From positions 1 through 64,000 of the forward strand of contig JAFTXW010000013.1 of assembly GCA_017461445.1 (NCBI GenBank): a DNA stretch of 64,000 bases, written 5' to 3'. The stretch is from Oscillospiraceae bacterium (GTDB taxonomy: Bacteria; Bacillota; Clostridia; Oscillospirales; Oscillospiraceae). The number at the start of each line of letters is the position of its first letter. The stretch's first letter is position 1. The notes under the pieces are model-generated. The model was given only the letters and a program-made list of their open reading frames with translations, was not told the origin of the DNA and did no database searches. Made by a program: the position numbers and the translations under genes. Below, piece after piece: positions 32,348-40,272 of the stretch.

Positions 32348-33214
32348 ATGCCGACCATTGCTGTCTTTTCCGACATTCATTCCAATTATCCTGCCTTTCA
32401 GGCCTGCTATGCGGACGCGCTGGAACAGGGGGCGGAGGGCTTTGTGTTCCTGGGGGACTATGTTTCCGATCTGGCCCAGCCCCGGGAGGTGCTGGAGCTG
32501 GTTTATGAGATACGTGAGCGGTACCCCACCTACTGCCTCCGGGGCAACCGGGAGCGGTATATGCTGGACTGCCGGGCGGGGCGGGCAGAATTTTCTCCCG
32601 GCTCCAAGAGCGGTTCTCTGCTGTTTACCTATGGGCAGCTGCGGGAGCGGGATTTCCGCTTTTTTGAAAGCCTGCCCATCCATGACATCCTCACCCTTTC
32701 CGGCCTGACCTTTGAAATTGCCCACGCGTCAAAGGAGGATGACCGCTTTTATTTTGAACAGGACAGCGAGGCCATCGGCACGGTATTTTCCCGGATGGCG
32801 TACTCCCTCCTGCTGACGGGCCATTCCCACAGGCAATACGCCGTCACCCGGAACGGAAAGACCATCCTGAATCCCGGCTCCGTGGGCGTGCCCCAAAGTG
32901 GCGGGATCGACGGGGAATATGCCCTGCTGACGGTGGAAAACGGTTCCTTGCGTTACCGCTTCCGCCAGGTACCCTACGACATAAAAGCCGCCATCCATGC
33001 CCAATTCGCCAGCAGCCTTGTGGAGACGTCCGGCTGCTGGGGCATCAGCATTCTCTACGACATTCTCACGGGAGAGGAAAAGACCATGGCACTGCTGGCC
33101 GAGGTCTCCCGCCGGGGCAGCGTCCACGACGAGGGACTGTGGCGCGTAGTTGCGGAGGAAATGGGGATGGGGTTTTCGGAGGAAGATATCCTGGAAGTAT
33201 ATAGGCAAGCATAA
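32348..33214 (+). CDS. Metallophosphoesterase, YfcE/MJ0936 family
   Basis: A calcineurin-like phosphodiesterase of 288 residues with the metal motifs FSDIHSN near 7-13, GDYVSD, GNRERY and TGHSHRQ. The family acts on small phosphodiesters. The last 80 residues are an added tail not needed for the core fold. ATG 32348 follows GAGGTGA by about six bases. Confidence 0.92.
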   Translation: MPTIAVFSDIHSNYPAFQACYADALEQGAEGFVFLGDYVSDLAQPREVLELVYEIRERYPTYCLRGNRERYMLDCRAGRAEFSPGSKSGSLLFTYGQLRERDFRFFESLPIHDILTLSGLTFEIAHASKEDDRFYFEQDSEAIGTVFSRMAYSLLLTGHSHRQYAVTRNGKTILNPGSVGVPQSGGIDGEYALLTVENGSLRYRFRQVPYDIKAAIHAQFASSLVETSGCWGISILYDILTGEEKTMALLAEVSRRGSVHDEGLWRVVAEEMGMGFSEEDILEVYRQA

Positions 33215-33215
33215 A

Positions 33216-33243
33216 GAAAGTCCGGCCGACTGGCCGGACTTTC
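33216..33243. terminator. Bidirectional terminator
   Basis: GAAAGTCCGGCC and GGCCGGACTTTC pair across GACT between the convergent phosphodiesterase and anti-sigma genes, with T-rich sequence on both sides. Confidence 0.85.
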
Positions 33244-33246
33244 TCT

Positions 33247-33999
33247 TTATGGCACATCGAAAAAGCTGAACCACATATGTCTGGATTCATATTTTCTGTA
33301 TTCTGTCTCTCCGGTTTCTCCATCATAAATCAGTTCATACCATTCGTCAACCTCCCAGCTATCCGGGGACACAGAGGTAGCTACGGTTTTGGTGACCCCA
33401 TCCGCAATGCCGTCTCCATCCACATCTCCATAACTTATATATATCCTGGTATTACCCGTCAGGTAGTCGTAGAATACCACTGTCCCGAACACGCCAATAT
33501 CATCAAATTCCACATTCTTCGGAAGCCATTTCCGAAGCTCCGGCTCCACTTCCCCAAAGGCAATCATCTGGTTCTCTCCTGTTGCCATCGCCGTCTGGAT
33601 GACTTCCATGCCCAGCAAGGTCTCCCCGATCAGCTTTTCCTCTTTTGAAAGATATAACCGGGGTTCTTCTTTCAGAATCCTGCTTTCCTCCATAACGGTG
33701 AAATCGATCATCTCCCCGGAGAAGTTGATTTCCATAAAGGCCCACCACGCCACCAGGCAAATCAGTACCGCCACGATACAGCTGCGGATATTGCGTTTCT
33801 TCTGTGCCCGAATGAAACGGATATAGGCTTCGCTCTCCTCCAATGGAACCGGCTCCAGCGGCATCCGCATAGCGTTCAGCTTCCCACGGCAGGCCGGGCA
33901 CCGGGCCGTATGGGCATCCACCAAACGGCGGCTGGCTTCGCTGGCAACCCCATCAACATACAGGGGCATCAAGTCCCGAATCACATCACATTCGATCAT
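33247..33999 (-). CDS. Zinc-finger anti-sigma factor with extracytoplasmic domain
   Basis: A membrane protein of 250 residues. The N-terminus has an anti-sigma zinc finger of zf-HC2 type (DLMPLYVDGVAS, then H30, C34, C37), one membrane segment at about 71-92 and an outer domain that ends in a negatively charged GDVDGDGIADG-like stretch. Its ATG overlaps the TGA of the sigma gene by four bases, so they are translationally coupled. It should hold the sigma factor inactive until an envelope signal arrives. Confidence 0.9.
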   Translation of the reverse strand: MIECDVIRDLMPLYVDGVASEASRRLVDAHTARCPACRGKLNAMRMPLEPVPLEESEAYIRFIRAQKKRNIRSCIVAVLICLVAWWAFMEINFSGEMIDFTVMEESRILKEEPRLYLSKEEKLIGETLLGMEVIQTAMATGENQMIAFGEVEPELRKWLPKNVEFDDIGVFGTVVFYDYLTGNTRIYISYGDVDGDGIADGVTKTVATSVSPDSWEVDEWYELIYDGETGETEYRKYESRHMWFSFFDVP

Positions 34000-34466
34000 G
34001 CTTTCTCCTCCATTTCCGCTATAATTCTTCCTTTCACCCGGTAATAGGTCACGCGGGCCCAGGTTTCTGTTTTTCCCAACGCTGCCGCGATATCCCGGAA
34101 GGGCAGCCCTTCCAGCCGCAGGAACAATACCTGCCGCTGTTCCGGGGACAGTGCCTTTGCCGCCCGGATGATCTCCGCAGCCTGCTCCTTTTGCAGGTAC
34201 AGGGCTTCCGGTGATGGTACCGCGCAGACTGCATCCTCCAAGGGCACCTCCCGGTTCCTGCGCTTGCATTGGTTCAGGTACAGGTTCCGCCCAATCGTGC
34301 ACAGCCAGGTGGATGCCTCGTATCGCGGGTCAAAGCTGCCGATCCGCTCCATGGCCCGTACAAAGGTCTCCGATGCCAAATCCTCCGCCTGCACCGGGTC
34401 ACCGCAGAGGGACAGCAGATAGCCGTATACGATTCGATAGTTATCCTTGTAGAATGCTTCCAGCAT
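33996..34466 (-). CDS. ECF RNA polymerase sigma factor
   Basis: A sigma factor of 156 residues with region 2 (AEDLASETFVRAMERIGSF, then WLCTIGRNLYLNQCKRR) and region 4 (LSPEQRQVLFLRLEGLPFRD). ATG 34466 follows GGGGAGGGG; the longer frame has no site. Upstream on the minus strand, TGTAACGAAAC and TATAAT are spaced like a promoter and could be the autoregulatory ECF site. The pair with the downstream anti-sigma gene is classical. Confidence 0.92.
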   Translation of the reverse strand: MLEAFYKDNYRIVYGYLLSLCGDPVQAEDLASETFVRAMERIGSFDPRYEASTWLCTIGRNLYLNQCKRRNREVPLEDAVCAVPSPEALYLQKEQAAEIIRAAKALSPEQRQVLFLRLEGLPFRDIAAALGKTETWARVTYYRVKGRIIAEMEEKA

Positions 34467-34542
34467 ACTGCCCCTCCCCTCATTGATTTCATCTATTATA
34501 CAATTTACCCTTTGTTTCGTTACAGCCTTTTGCAAAAAATTT

Positions 34543-34565
34543 CCGGCCCCCATTCGGGAGGCCGG
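34543..34565 (-). terminator. Terminator of the sdpR-sdpI operon
   Basis: CCGGCC and GGCCGG close a stem continued by CCC/GGG; AAATTTTTTG follows on the minus strand. Confidence 0.75.
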
Positions 34566-34571
34566 ATGCTG

Positions 34572-35225
34572 TTATACTTTTGCCGCTTCATAAGAATATA
34601 CCGTATCCAGAATTACCATGGCGGTCAGGATGCACAGGCAGATCAGGGTGCATGTCATGCCCTTTGTCAGGAAACTCACCAGGAGCATTGCCGCGCCGCT
34701 GACGATGGCGGCGATGCCGCCGAAACGTTGGGACTTCTTCCAGGCCTCGTCGCTGGACATGCTCCATTTGGTGCGCAGGCCCAGGAGGGAATTTTTCTTC
34801 GCCTTGGGCATCACATTTCCAAGAAGGATCAGCATCAAGCCCAGAAGCGTCCAGAGCAAACTGTCCAGGTTCAGGGGTAGGGTATTTAAATTCTCCACCC
34901 GGATAAAGGCGGCATAGAGGAAATAGACGGTCATGGCGGTGAACACACCCATGCCAAGCATTCCGGCGAAGACGCAGATCTTATAGTTATTCTCCCCCTC
35001 GCCCTCCTGCTTTCGGGTCACCTTCGCCATCCACAGCATAAAAATGCCAACCACAATGGTCAGAGCCGGCATCACCAGCATCTCATACTTGCTGCCCCAG
35101 CGGGTCACCTGGTTGTTGAAATCGTAATGGGCCGGGATCTGATCCGGCAGGATTGGCAGTGCCAGCAGCGTCACCGCCAGCGGCAGCAGCATTAAAAGGA
35201 TGTACAGAATTTTCTTAGCTTTCAT
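34572..35225 (-). CDS. SdpI family membrane protein (DUF1648)
   Basis: An integral membrane protein of 217 residues with about six helices and the SdpI signatures LPDQIPAHYDFNNQVTRWGS near the start and NSLLGLRTKWSMSSDEAW. In Bacillus, SdpI gives immunity to the SdpC toxin and sequesters the repressor SdpR. Here the SdpR-like gene lies directly upstream and overlaps it by 11 bases, but no sdpC is seen. ATG 35225 follows GGGGAGG. Confidence 0.92.
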   Translation of the reverse strand: MKAKKILYILLMLLPLAVTLLALPILPDQIPAHYDFNNQVTRWGSKYEMLVMPALTIVVGIFMLWMAKVTRKQEGEGENNYKICVFAGMLGMGVFTAMTVYFLYAAFIRVENLNTLPLNLDSLLWTLLGLMLILLGNVMPKAKKNSLLGLRTKWSMSSDEAWKKSQRFGGIAAIVSGAAMLLVSFLTKGMTCTLICLCILTAMVILDTVYSYEAAKV

Positions 35226-35493
35226 GTTCGGTTCCTCCCCGTAGGTTTGTGATCCAGATGATGGCTTCATCCAAGACTGTCAGGTTCAATTCATAGTAGA
35301 TGAAGTTTTTATACCGTGTTTCGTAAATCAGGTCGGCTTTTTTCAGCTTGGCCAGATGGTAGGACAGGGCCTGAGGGGTCATGCCCAGCCGCGACGCCAG
35401 CTCGCCGGAGCTGATGCGGCCCTGCTTCAGCGTTTCCAGCACCCTGCGCCGGTTATCATCCGCCAGTGCCGCCAGAACCTCCGCAACCGCCAT
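35215..35493 (-). CDS. ArsR/SdpR-family transcriptional repressor
   Basis: A winged-helix protein of 92 residues (LADDNRRRVLETLK, then MTPQALSYHLAKLKKADLI) without ArsR metal-binding cysteines, as in SdpR-type autorepressors. It is the first gene of the sdpR-sdpI operon. Two similar tracts, TCTTTAATTAG near 35521 and TCTTTAATTGG near 35578, lie upstream and could be operators. Confidence 0.9.
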   Translation of the reverse strand: MAVAEVLAALADDNRRRVLETLKQGRISSGELASRLGMTPQALSYHLAKLKKADLIYETRYKNFIYYELNLTVLDEAIIWITNLRGGTEHES

Positions 35494-35641
35494 TGGAGCA
35501 CTCCTTTCTATTTCAAATTTTCTTTAATTAGATTCTAGCATGTCTTCTCTTATCAGTCAACAGCTATTTCAAAAAATCTTTAATTGGTTTTATGTAAAAG
35601 CATTTTGACAGCCCATTCTACCAGCGGTAGAGGGCGTGGTA

Positions 35642-35671
35642 TTGACAGGGGCGGGACAGGATTTTTATAAT
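35642..35671 (+). promoter_or_regulatory. Promoter of the XRE membrane sensor gene
   Basis: TTGACA at 35642-35647 and TATAAT at 35666-35671, 18 bases apart; AAGGAGG follows ahead of the start. Confidence 0.75.
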
Positions 35672-35703
35672 GGGGGTACACCAAAACGCAAGGAGGGAGC
35701 ACC

Positions 35704-37038
35704 ATGGAGCTTGGACAGAAATTGAAGGACGCCCGCAGCCGGGCAGACATGAGCCAGGAGGCTCTGGCGAAAGCCATCGGTGTCAGCCGCCAGACCATCT
35801 CCAACTGGGAGAACGGACGGTCGTACCCCGATATCGGCAGCCTGTTGAAGCTCAGTGACCTGTATGGCCTGTCCCTGGATGAAATGCTGAAGGAGGATCA
35901 GGCAGTCAAGGCCCATTACGAAAACGAGACTGCGAAAAAGCGGAGATTCTGGGAGCTGGTATTGGAGGCAGGCGTTGTCGGCGAGATCCTCGGCCTGATG
36001 CTGTGGGCCCAGGAGTTCCCGAAAGCGGGGCTGGCAGTGACCGTCATCGGCGTGGTGCTGGTATATGCGGGGCTTATCATGCACCTGCGGCATTTTGACC
36101 ACACCCGGCAGGAGGTTCGGTATGGCATCCTGGGCCTCGTCATCAAGCTGGTCACCACCGTGGCCATTTTCCTCTTCCCTCAGCTGCGAAGCGATTTTCT
36201 GTTTACCCTGATGCGGTACGCTGGCATTTACCTGGTGCTGTGCTCCGGGGCATGGCGCAGCCTGCACAAAAGTCCGCGGTATTTGCTTTACATCGTGATG
36301 ATCCTTGCAGTCTGGCTGCTAGGCGTTATGGGTGGTCTGAAGGACGCGGGCGCGCTCAATGAACACTCCCCCTTCCCCCATGATTACCGGGTGGCCCAGG
36401 TGCTGTACCCGGAGGACGGCGGGGACGAAAGCGGCACCCGGGTCATGCTCACCGGCGGCGTTTCCTATTACCTGCGCATCGGCCGGAATGGAGCGGATAC
36501 GGAACGCATCGGCACCTTCACCTATCAGGAGCCCATGGCACACCAGACAGAGCTGAGCATCTGGAATTTGGTGCCGGAGGGCGATCCCGATGCACTGTAT
36601 ACGGCGGCGGTGGAGGCGGACGGCAGCGTGACCCTGGCCTATTCCCAGCAGGGGGAGCTGCAATACAAATGGCTCCTGGCCCGGACGGATACCTGCTCCG
36701 TGACCATCTCCACCACAGGAAAGAACATCAGCAAGCGGCCCGACTGGTATCCCGATGGAAGCGAAGACCCGGAGCCGTACCTGAAAGAGGTGGATGTGGT
36801 CGGGGAAGCTACCCTGCACATCGTGGTGCACGGAATGCCCACAGAGGACTATATCCTGGTAGAGGAATACCACCACGGGGATTCGGTGGAATACGCGCAA
36901 TACTCCCTGGAGCCCGCCGAGCGGGTGGGCTGCACCATGAAGCTGGCCACCCGGTATGGCGGAGTGGAGGAATATGCCCTCTACCGGATCAAATACGACG
37001 GCGGAGAGTACCGGTTTACGGTAACTTTTGGATATTAA
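35704..37038 (+). CDS. XRE-type DNA-binding protein fused to membrane and outer domains
   Basis: A 444-residue one-component regulator. Residues 1-65 are an XRE HTH (LAKAIGVSRQTISNWENGR). Several hydrophobic segments lie between about 80 and 215. The remainder is a probably extracytoplasmic beta-rich domain of over 200 residues with no family I recognise. The layout suggests that an outside signal is passed directly to a DNA-binding head. Confidence 0.82.
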   Translation: MELGQKLKDARSRADMSQEALAKAIGVSRQTISNWENGRSYPDIGSLLKLSDLYGLSLDEMLKEDQAVKAHYENETAKKRRFWELVLEAGVVGEILGLMLWAQEFPKAGLAVTVIGVVLVYAGLIMHLRHFDHTRQEVRYGILGLVIKLVTTVAIFLFPQLRSDFLFTLMRYAGIYLVLCSGAWRSLHKSPRYLLYIVMILAVWLLGVMGGLKDAGALNEHSPFPHDYRVAQVLYPEDGGDESGTRVMLTGGVSYYLRIGRNGADTERIGTFTYQEPMAHQTELSIWNLVPEGDPDALYTAAVEADGSVTLAYSQQGELQYKWLLARTDTCSVTISTTGKNISKRPDWYPDGSEDPEPYLKEVDVVGEATLHIVVHGMPTEDYILVEEYHHGDSVEYAQYSLEPAERVGCTMKLATRYGGVEEYALYRIKYDGGEYRFTVTFGY

Positions 37039-37093
37039 CAGAAAACGATGCCCCCTCGTAAACGCGGGGGGCAAGGCGGCTTCGCCGCATCAG

Positions 37094-37123
37094 GTAGACC
37101 TCCCCCGGGAGGTCTACTTTTTG
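37094..37123 (+). terminator. Terminator of the XRE sensor gene
   Basis: GTAGACCTCCC and GGGAGGTCTAC pair over CC and are followed by TTTTTTG. Confidence 0.85.
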
Positions 37124-37215
37124 TAGAATTGGGGGAAATTCTCCCCTTTCCCCCTTTTCCCTCTTTCTTTTTTATGGTACAATGGGGATGAAACTACCAT
37201 AAAGGAGGGCATCTC

Positions 37216-37446
37216 ATGCTTGCGGCTGTATTGGTCATGCTGTTCTTCCTTCCCCTGCTGTCGCTGATCTTTTTTATCGTCAGCCTGTATGACTATCTCT
37301 CCGCCCGAAGGGACGATAGCGTCAGCCCGGAGGAGCGGAAACGGTGCAGGAACCGTTTCATTGCCGCCTCTGTTACCGCCGCCGTTATCGGGCTGATTTT
37401 ATGGGGGATGGTTTCGATCGTGTTCGGCAGCATTTCCTTTATGTGA
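37216..37446 (+). CDS. Small two-helix membrane protein
   Basis: A 76-residue protein with hydrophobic segments at about 3-25 and 50-73 around a charged loop (SARRDDSVSPEERKRCRNR). Family unknown. It resembles the next gene in plan and so may be a diverged duplicate. First gene of a four-gene operon. Confidence 0.65.
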   Translation: MLAAVLVMLFFLPLLSLIFFIVSLYDYLSARRDDSVSPEERKRCRNRFIAASVTAAVIGLILWGMVSIVFGSISFM

Positions 37447-37462
37447 AAGGAGCGAATTTTCC

Positions 37463-37708
37463 ATGTCCACCTTTTTCGTCATTCTTTTCTTCGCAGTTCC
37501 CGCCATCTCTTCCATCATTCTGCTGGTCAGCCTGAGCCTGTTTTTCGGTGCGAAAGCAGACAACAAGAAGCATCCCGGCAGCCACGCGGAGAAGCAGATC
37601 AAGCGGTACAAGCTGGTGGCTATCGTGTCCGGCATCGTCACCGGGGCATTCGTTCTGATTTTCCTGGGGATGATCGGTCTGCTGTATTTGGCCGTGGCCT
37701 TTATGTGA
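37463..37708 (+). CDS. Small two-helix membrane protein
   Basis: An 81-residue protein with the same plan as the preceding one: a helix, a basic loop (NKKHPGSHAEKQIKRYK) and a second helix ending in a short aliphatic tail. Family unknown. It starts 16 bases after the first gene's stop. Confidence 0.65.
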   Translation: MSTFFVILFFAVPAISSIILLVSLSLFFGAKADNKKHPGSHAEKQIKRYKLVAIVSGIVTGAFVLIFLGMIGLLYLAVAFM

Positions 37709-37717
37709 GGTGCGCCT

Positions 37718-37858
37718 ATGAGCGAAAAAACCTTTACGAGGGTGCTGATCGCCGTGATTGCGGTTTGCCTTATGCTGACCATCGCCCATTTTGCTTACGC
37801 GGTGTACGCCTACCAGCACTGCTCCATCATCGAATTTATCGCAAGGGAGCTGTGGTGA
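37718..37858 (+). CDS. Very small membrane protein
   Basis: A 46-residue protein starting MSEKTFTRVLIAVIAV and crossing the membrane once, with a short polar tail. GAGGTG lies upstream and the genes on both sides are close (9 and 1 bases), so it is very likely translated. Family unknown. Confidence 0.65.
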   Translation: MSEKTFTRVLIAVIAVCLMLTIAHFAYAVYAYQHCSIIEFIARELW

Positions 37859-37859
37859 T

Positions 37860-38849
37860 ATGAAGAAACTGACAAAGCAGCTCCTGCTGCTGGTCCTGAT
37901 CGTGGTACTGTTCGGGTGCTTCAATCTCAGCATGTATTTCCTGCTCACCGGGCGGCTTGCTAACAATTTTAGCTCCGCCTCCCAGGCGAAAATGGTGGAT
38001 GTGGGACGGTACCTGCCCCATGAGGAGGATTCTGACCTTCCCCGCATCGATTCCTCTTTGAAGCTCACCGATAACCTTCCCGTGCTGGACGGTGCGGCGG
38101 CCCTGGTGCCGGTCTACGCCGCCATTGTGGACAATGTATACCCGGAAGGCTCCGTGACCTATGTAGGCGGCGAATTCTCCGATGACAATTACTACGGCGA
38201 GAACTTCGCCCCCGACAGTGCTATGCAATACAAGAACACCGTCCGGGGCTATCAGGCCATCGTGGACGGGGACACGGACATTCTGTTCTGCGCCGCCCCC
38301 TCCGCCGCCCAGAAGCAGTACGCGGAGGAACAGGGGGTAGAGCTGGTGTATGTGCCTGTGGGACTGGAGGCCTTTGTCTTCTTCGTCAACGAGAATAATC
38401 CCGTAGACGGCCTGACCACCGATCAGATTCGGGGCATCTACGGCGGCGAATTTACCAACTGGAAGGAAGTAGGCGGCCCTGACAGGGTCATCAATCCCGT
38501 TTCCCGGCTTTCCGGCAGCGGGAGCCAGTCCGCCATGGATGCCTTCATGGGGGATACTCCTACCGCCCCCAAGTCCCCTCTGGCCCTTTTCGGCGGCTCC
38601 ATTGGATTCTCCTTCCGCTATTACATGGACGGCATTGTGGGGAACAAAGCGGTGAAAATGCTGTCTCTCAACGACGTGTACCCCAGCGCGGAGAACATTC
38701 AGAACGGAACGTACCCTATCATCGCCCAGTTTTACGCCATCTACCGGGCGGACAACGACAACGAAAACATCCCCATCCTCATCGACTGGCTCCTCTCCGA
38801 CGAGGGCCAGCAGATCATCGAGGAAAGCGGATATGTAAGGATCCATTAA
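37860..38849 (+). CDS. PstS-like periplasmic-binding-type protein
   Basis: A 329-residue exported protein with an N-terminal membrane anchor (LLLLVLIVVLFGCFNLS). The mature part resembles PstS-type type II binding proteins: a DILFCAAPSAAQKQ segment, FFVNENNPVDGLTTDQIRGI, and a GSGSQSAMDAFMG loop. No pst permease genes are present. Instead it follows three tiny membrane proteins, so it may act as a sensor subunit rather than in transport. ATG 37860 starts two bases after the preceding gene. Confidence 0.8.
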   Translation: MKKLTKQLLLLVLIVVLFGCFNLSMYFLLTGRLANNFSSASQAKMVDVGRYLPHEEDSDLPRIDSSLKLTDNLPVLDGAAALVPVYAAIVDNVYPEGSVTYVGGEFSDDNYYGENFAPDSAMQYKNTVRGYQAIVDGDTDILFCAAPSAAQKQYAEEQGVELVYVPVGLEAFVFFVNENNPVDGLTTDQIRGIYGGEFTNWKEVGGPDRVINPVSRLSGSGSQSAMDAFMGDTPTAPKSPLALFGGSIGFSFRYYMDGIVGNKAVKMLSLNDVYPSAENIQNGTYPIIAQFYAIYRADNDNENIPILIDWLLSDEGQQIIEESGYVRIH

Positions 38850-38854
38850 AATAC

Positions 38855-38880
38855 GGGCCGGTTCCCTGGGGAGCCGGCCC
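38855..38880 (+). terminator. Terminator of the small-membrane-protein/PstS-like operon
   Basis: GGGCCGGTTCCC and GGGAGCCGGCCC pair across TG (one G-T pair), followed by TATGATTTTG. Confidence 0.7.
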
Positions 38881-39005
38881 TATGATTTTGCTTGCATTTT
38901 GCATCATAAATCCCGAGAGCCGTCAATGCGCTCTCGCAGAAGTGCCTTTCCTGCGGCTTGACCTCCCTCAGCATTTCCATTATACTATCTTGGGAGGTGG
39001 TTACT

Positions 39006-39545
39006 ATGGCTAATTTTCATTATCTGAATAAATCCGATTTTCCAGAATTGGCATCTGCAATTTTCAAAATATTTCGGGACAACATGGAAACCATTGCGCC
39101 ATCCGGTATGTCCTGCGAGGATGAATACCGCTGGTGGCGTGAAGCCGTGGGAGATGGTCTGAAGGCAGATGCCAGACAAATCATCCTGGTCAGAAGAACT
39201 GATACAAACCAGATCATTGGTTTTTTTCAATACTATACGAATGAAACGACTTTCATGATCGAAGAAATCCAAATCCTTTCTGAATATCAGGGAACGGCCA
39301 ATTTCCTTCACCGGTTATACGGCTTTGTCTTGGCCAATATCCCGCAGGATTTGGAATTTGTCGAAGCATACGCACGCAAGGAAAATATCCGCTCCATTGC
39401 TTTGCAGAGGAAACTGGGGATGGAAATCGTGGGCAGTGATAAAAGCGGCACGCTTTATCACCTGAAAGGCAGGTTTTCGGATTTTGCCAATTGGTACAAC
39501 GAGAGAAAACCCGGCACAAAAAATAACAGTTATTTCCATTGCTGA
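39006..39545 (+). CDS. GNAT-like N-acetyltransferase
   Basis: A 179-residue protein with the GNAT order: strand MIEEIQILSEYQG, then helix and the C-terminal SIALQRKLGMEIVG. The acetyl-CoA loop is weak, so activity is less sure than for the other GNATs here. ATG 39006 follows GGGAGG. Unlinked to the genes on either side. Confidence 0.7.
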   Translation: MANFHYLNKSDFPELASAIFKIFRDNMETIAPSGMSCEDEYRWWREAVGDGLKADARQIILVRRTDTNQIIGFFQYYTNETTFMIEEIQILSEYQGTANFLHRLYGFVLANIPQDLEFVEAYARKENIRSIALQRKLGMEIVGSDKSGTLYHLKGRFSDFANWYNERKPGTKNNSYFHC

Positions 39546-39598
39546 CACAAAAAGTACACACCCCTGTTATATCTTATTTTCAGGAAGGAGGTATGACG

Positions 39599-40270
39599 AT
39601 GGAGCTGAGAATTTTGATTGCGGAGGATGAACCGAAGCTGCTTACCGTCCTGTGCGACTATTTCCGTAGCCGGGGTGACATCCCCTGCCCCGCAAGGGAC
39701 GGGCTGGAGGCCCTGGCTTTGGCGGAAACGGAAGAATTTGACGGGGTACTGCTGGATATCATGATGCCGGGGCTCAACGGTCTTTCCGTCTGCCGGGAGT
39801 TGCGGAAGGACAGCGATGTGCCCATCGTGTTCCTCACGGCCCTGTCCGACGAGGAGGACAAGCTGCTGGGCTACGAGCTGGGGGCCGACGACTACATCAC
39901 CAAACCCTTTTCCCTGGCCGTCCTTTATGCCAAGCTCACCGCCCTCATCAACCGCAGCCGGGGCAGCGTCCTTACTGGGGACCGTCTGGCGGCGGGAGAC
40001 ATCCGGGTGGTGCTGTCCTCCCAGACCGTCACCGTAGGAAACAAGCCCGTCTCCCTCACCCCCAAGGAATATTCCCTGCTGCTGTGCCTGCTGCGCAACC
40101 GGGGCGCGGTGCTGAGCCGGGAGCAGCTGCTGGTGAAATGCTGGGGCTACGACTACGAAGGGGAAGCCCGTGCCGTGGACACCCACATCCGCCGCCTGCG
40201 GGAGAAGCTGGGCCCCGCCGCGGGGTACATCAAAACCGTCTATAAGACCGGCTACAAGCTGGAGGTGTGA
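39599..40270 (+). CDS. OmpR-family response regulator
   Basis: A 223-residue regulator with receiver acidic residues near D10, phospho-acceptor D53 (VLLDIMMPG), the conserved lysine in DYITKPFSL and a winged-helix domain (VDTHIRRLREKLG). ATG 39599 is seven bases after GGAGG; ATG 39593 is too close. It is followed at once by its histidine kinase. Confidence 0.94.
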   Translation: MELRILIAEDEPKLLTVLCDYFRSRGDIPCPARDGLEALALAETEEFDGVLLDIMMPGLNGLSVCRELRKDSDVPIVFLTALSDEEDKLLGYELGADDYITKPFSLAVLYAKLTALINRSRGSVLTGDRLAAGDIRVVLSSQTVTVGNKPVSLTPKEYSLLLCLLRNRGAVLSREQLLVKCWGYDYEGEARAVDTHIRRLREKLGPAAGYIKTVYKTGYKLEV

Positions 40271-40272
40271 CC

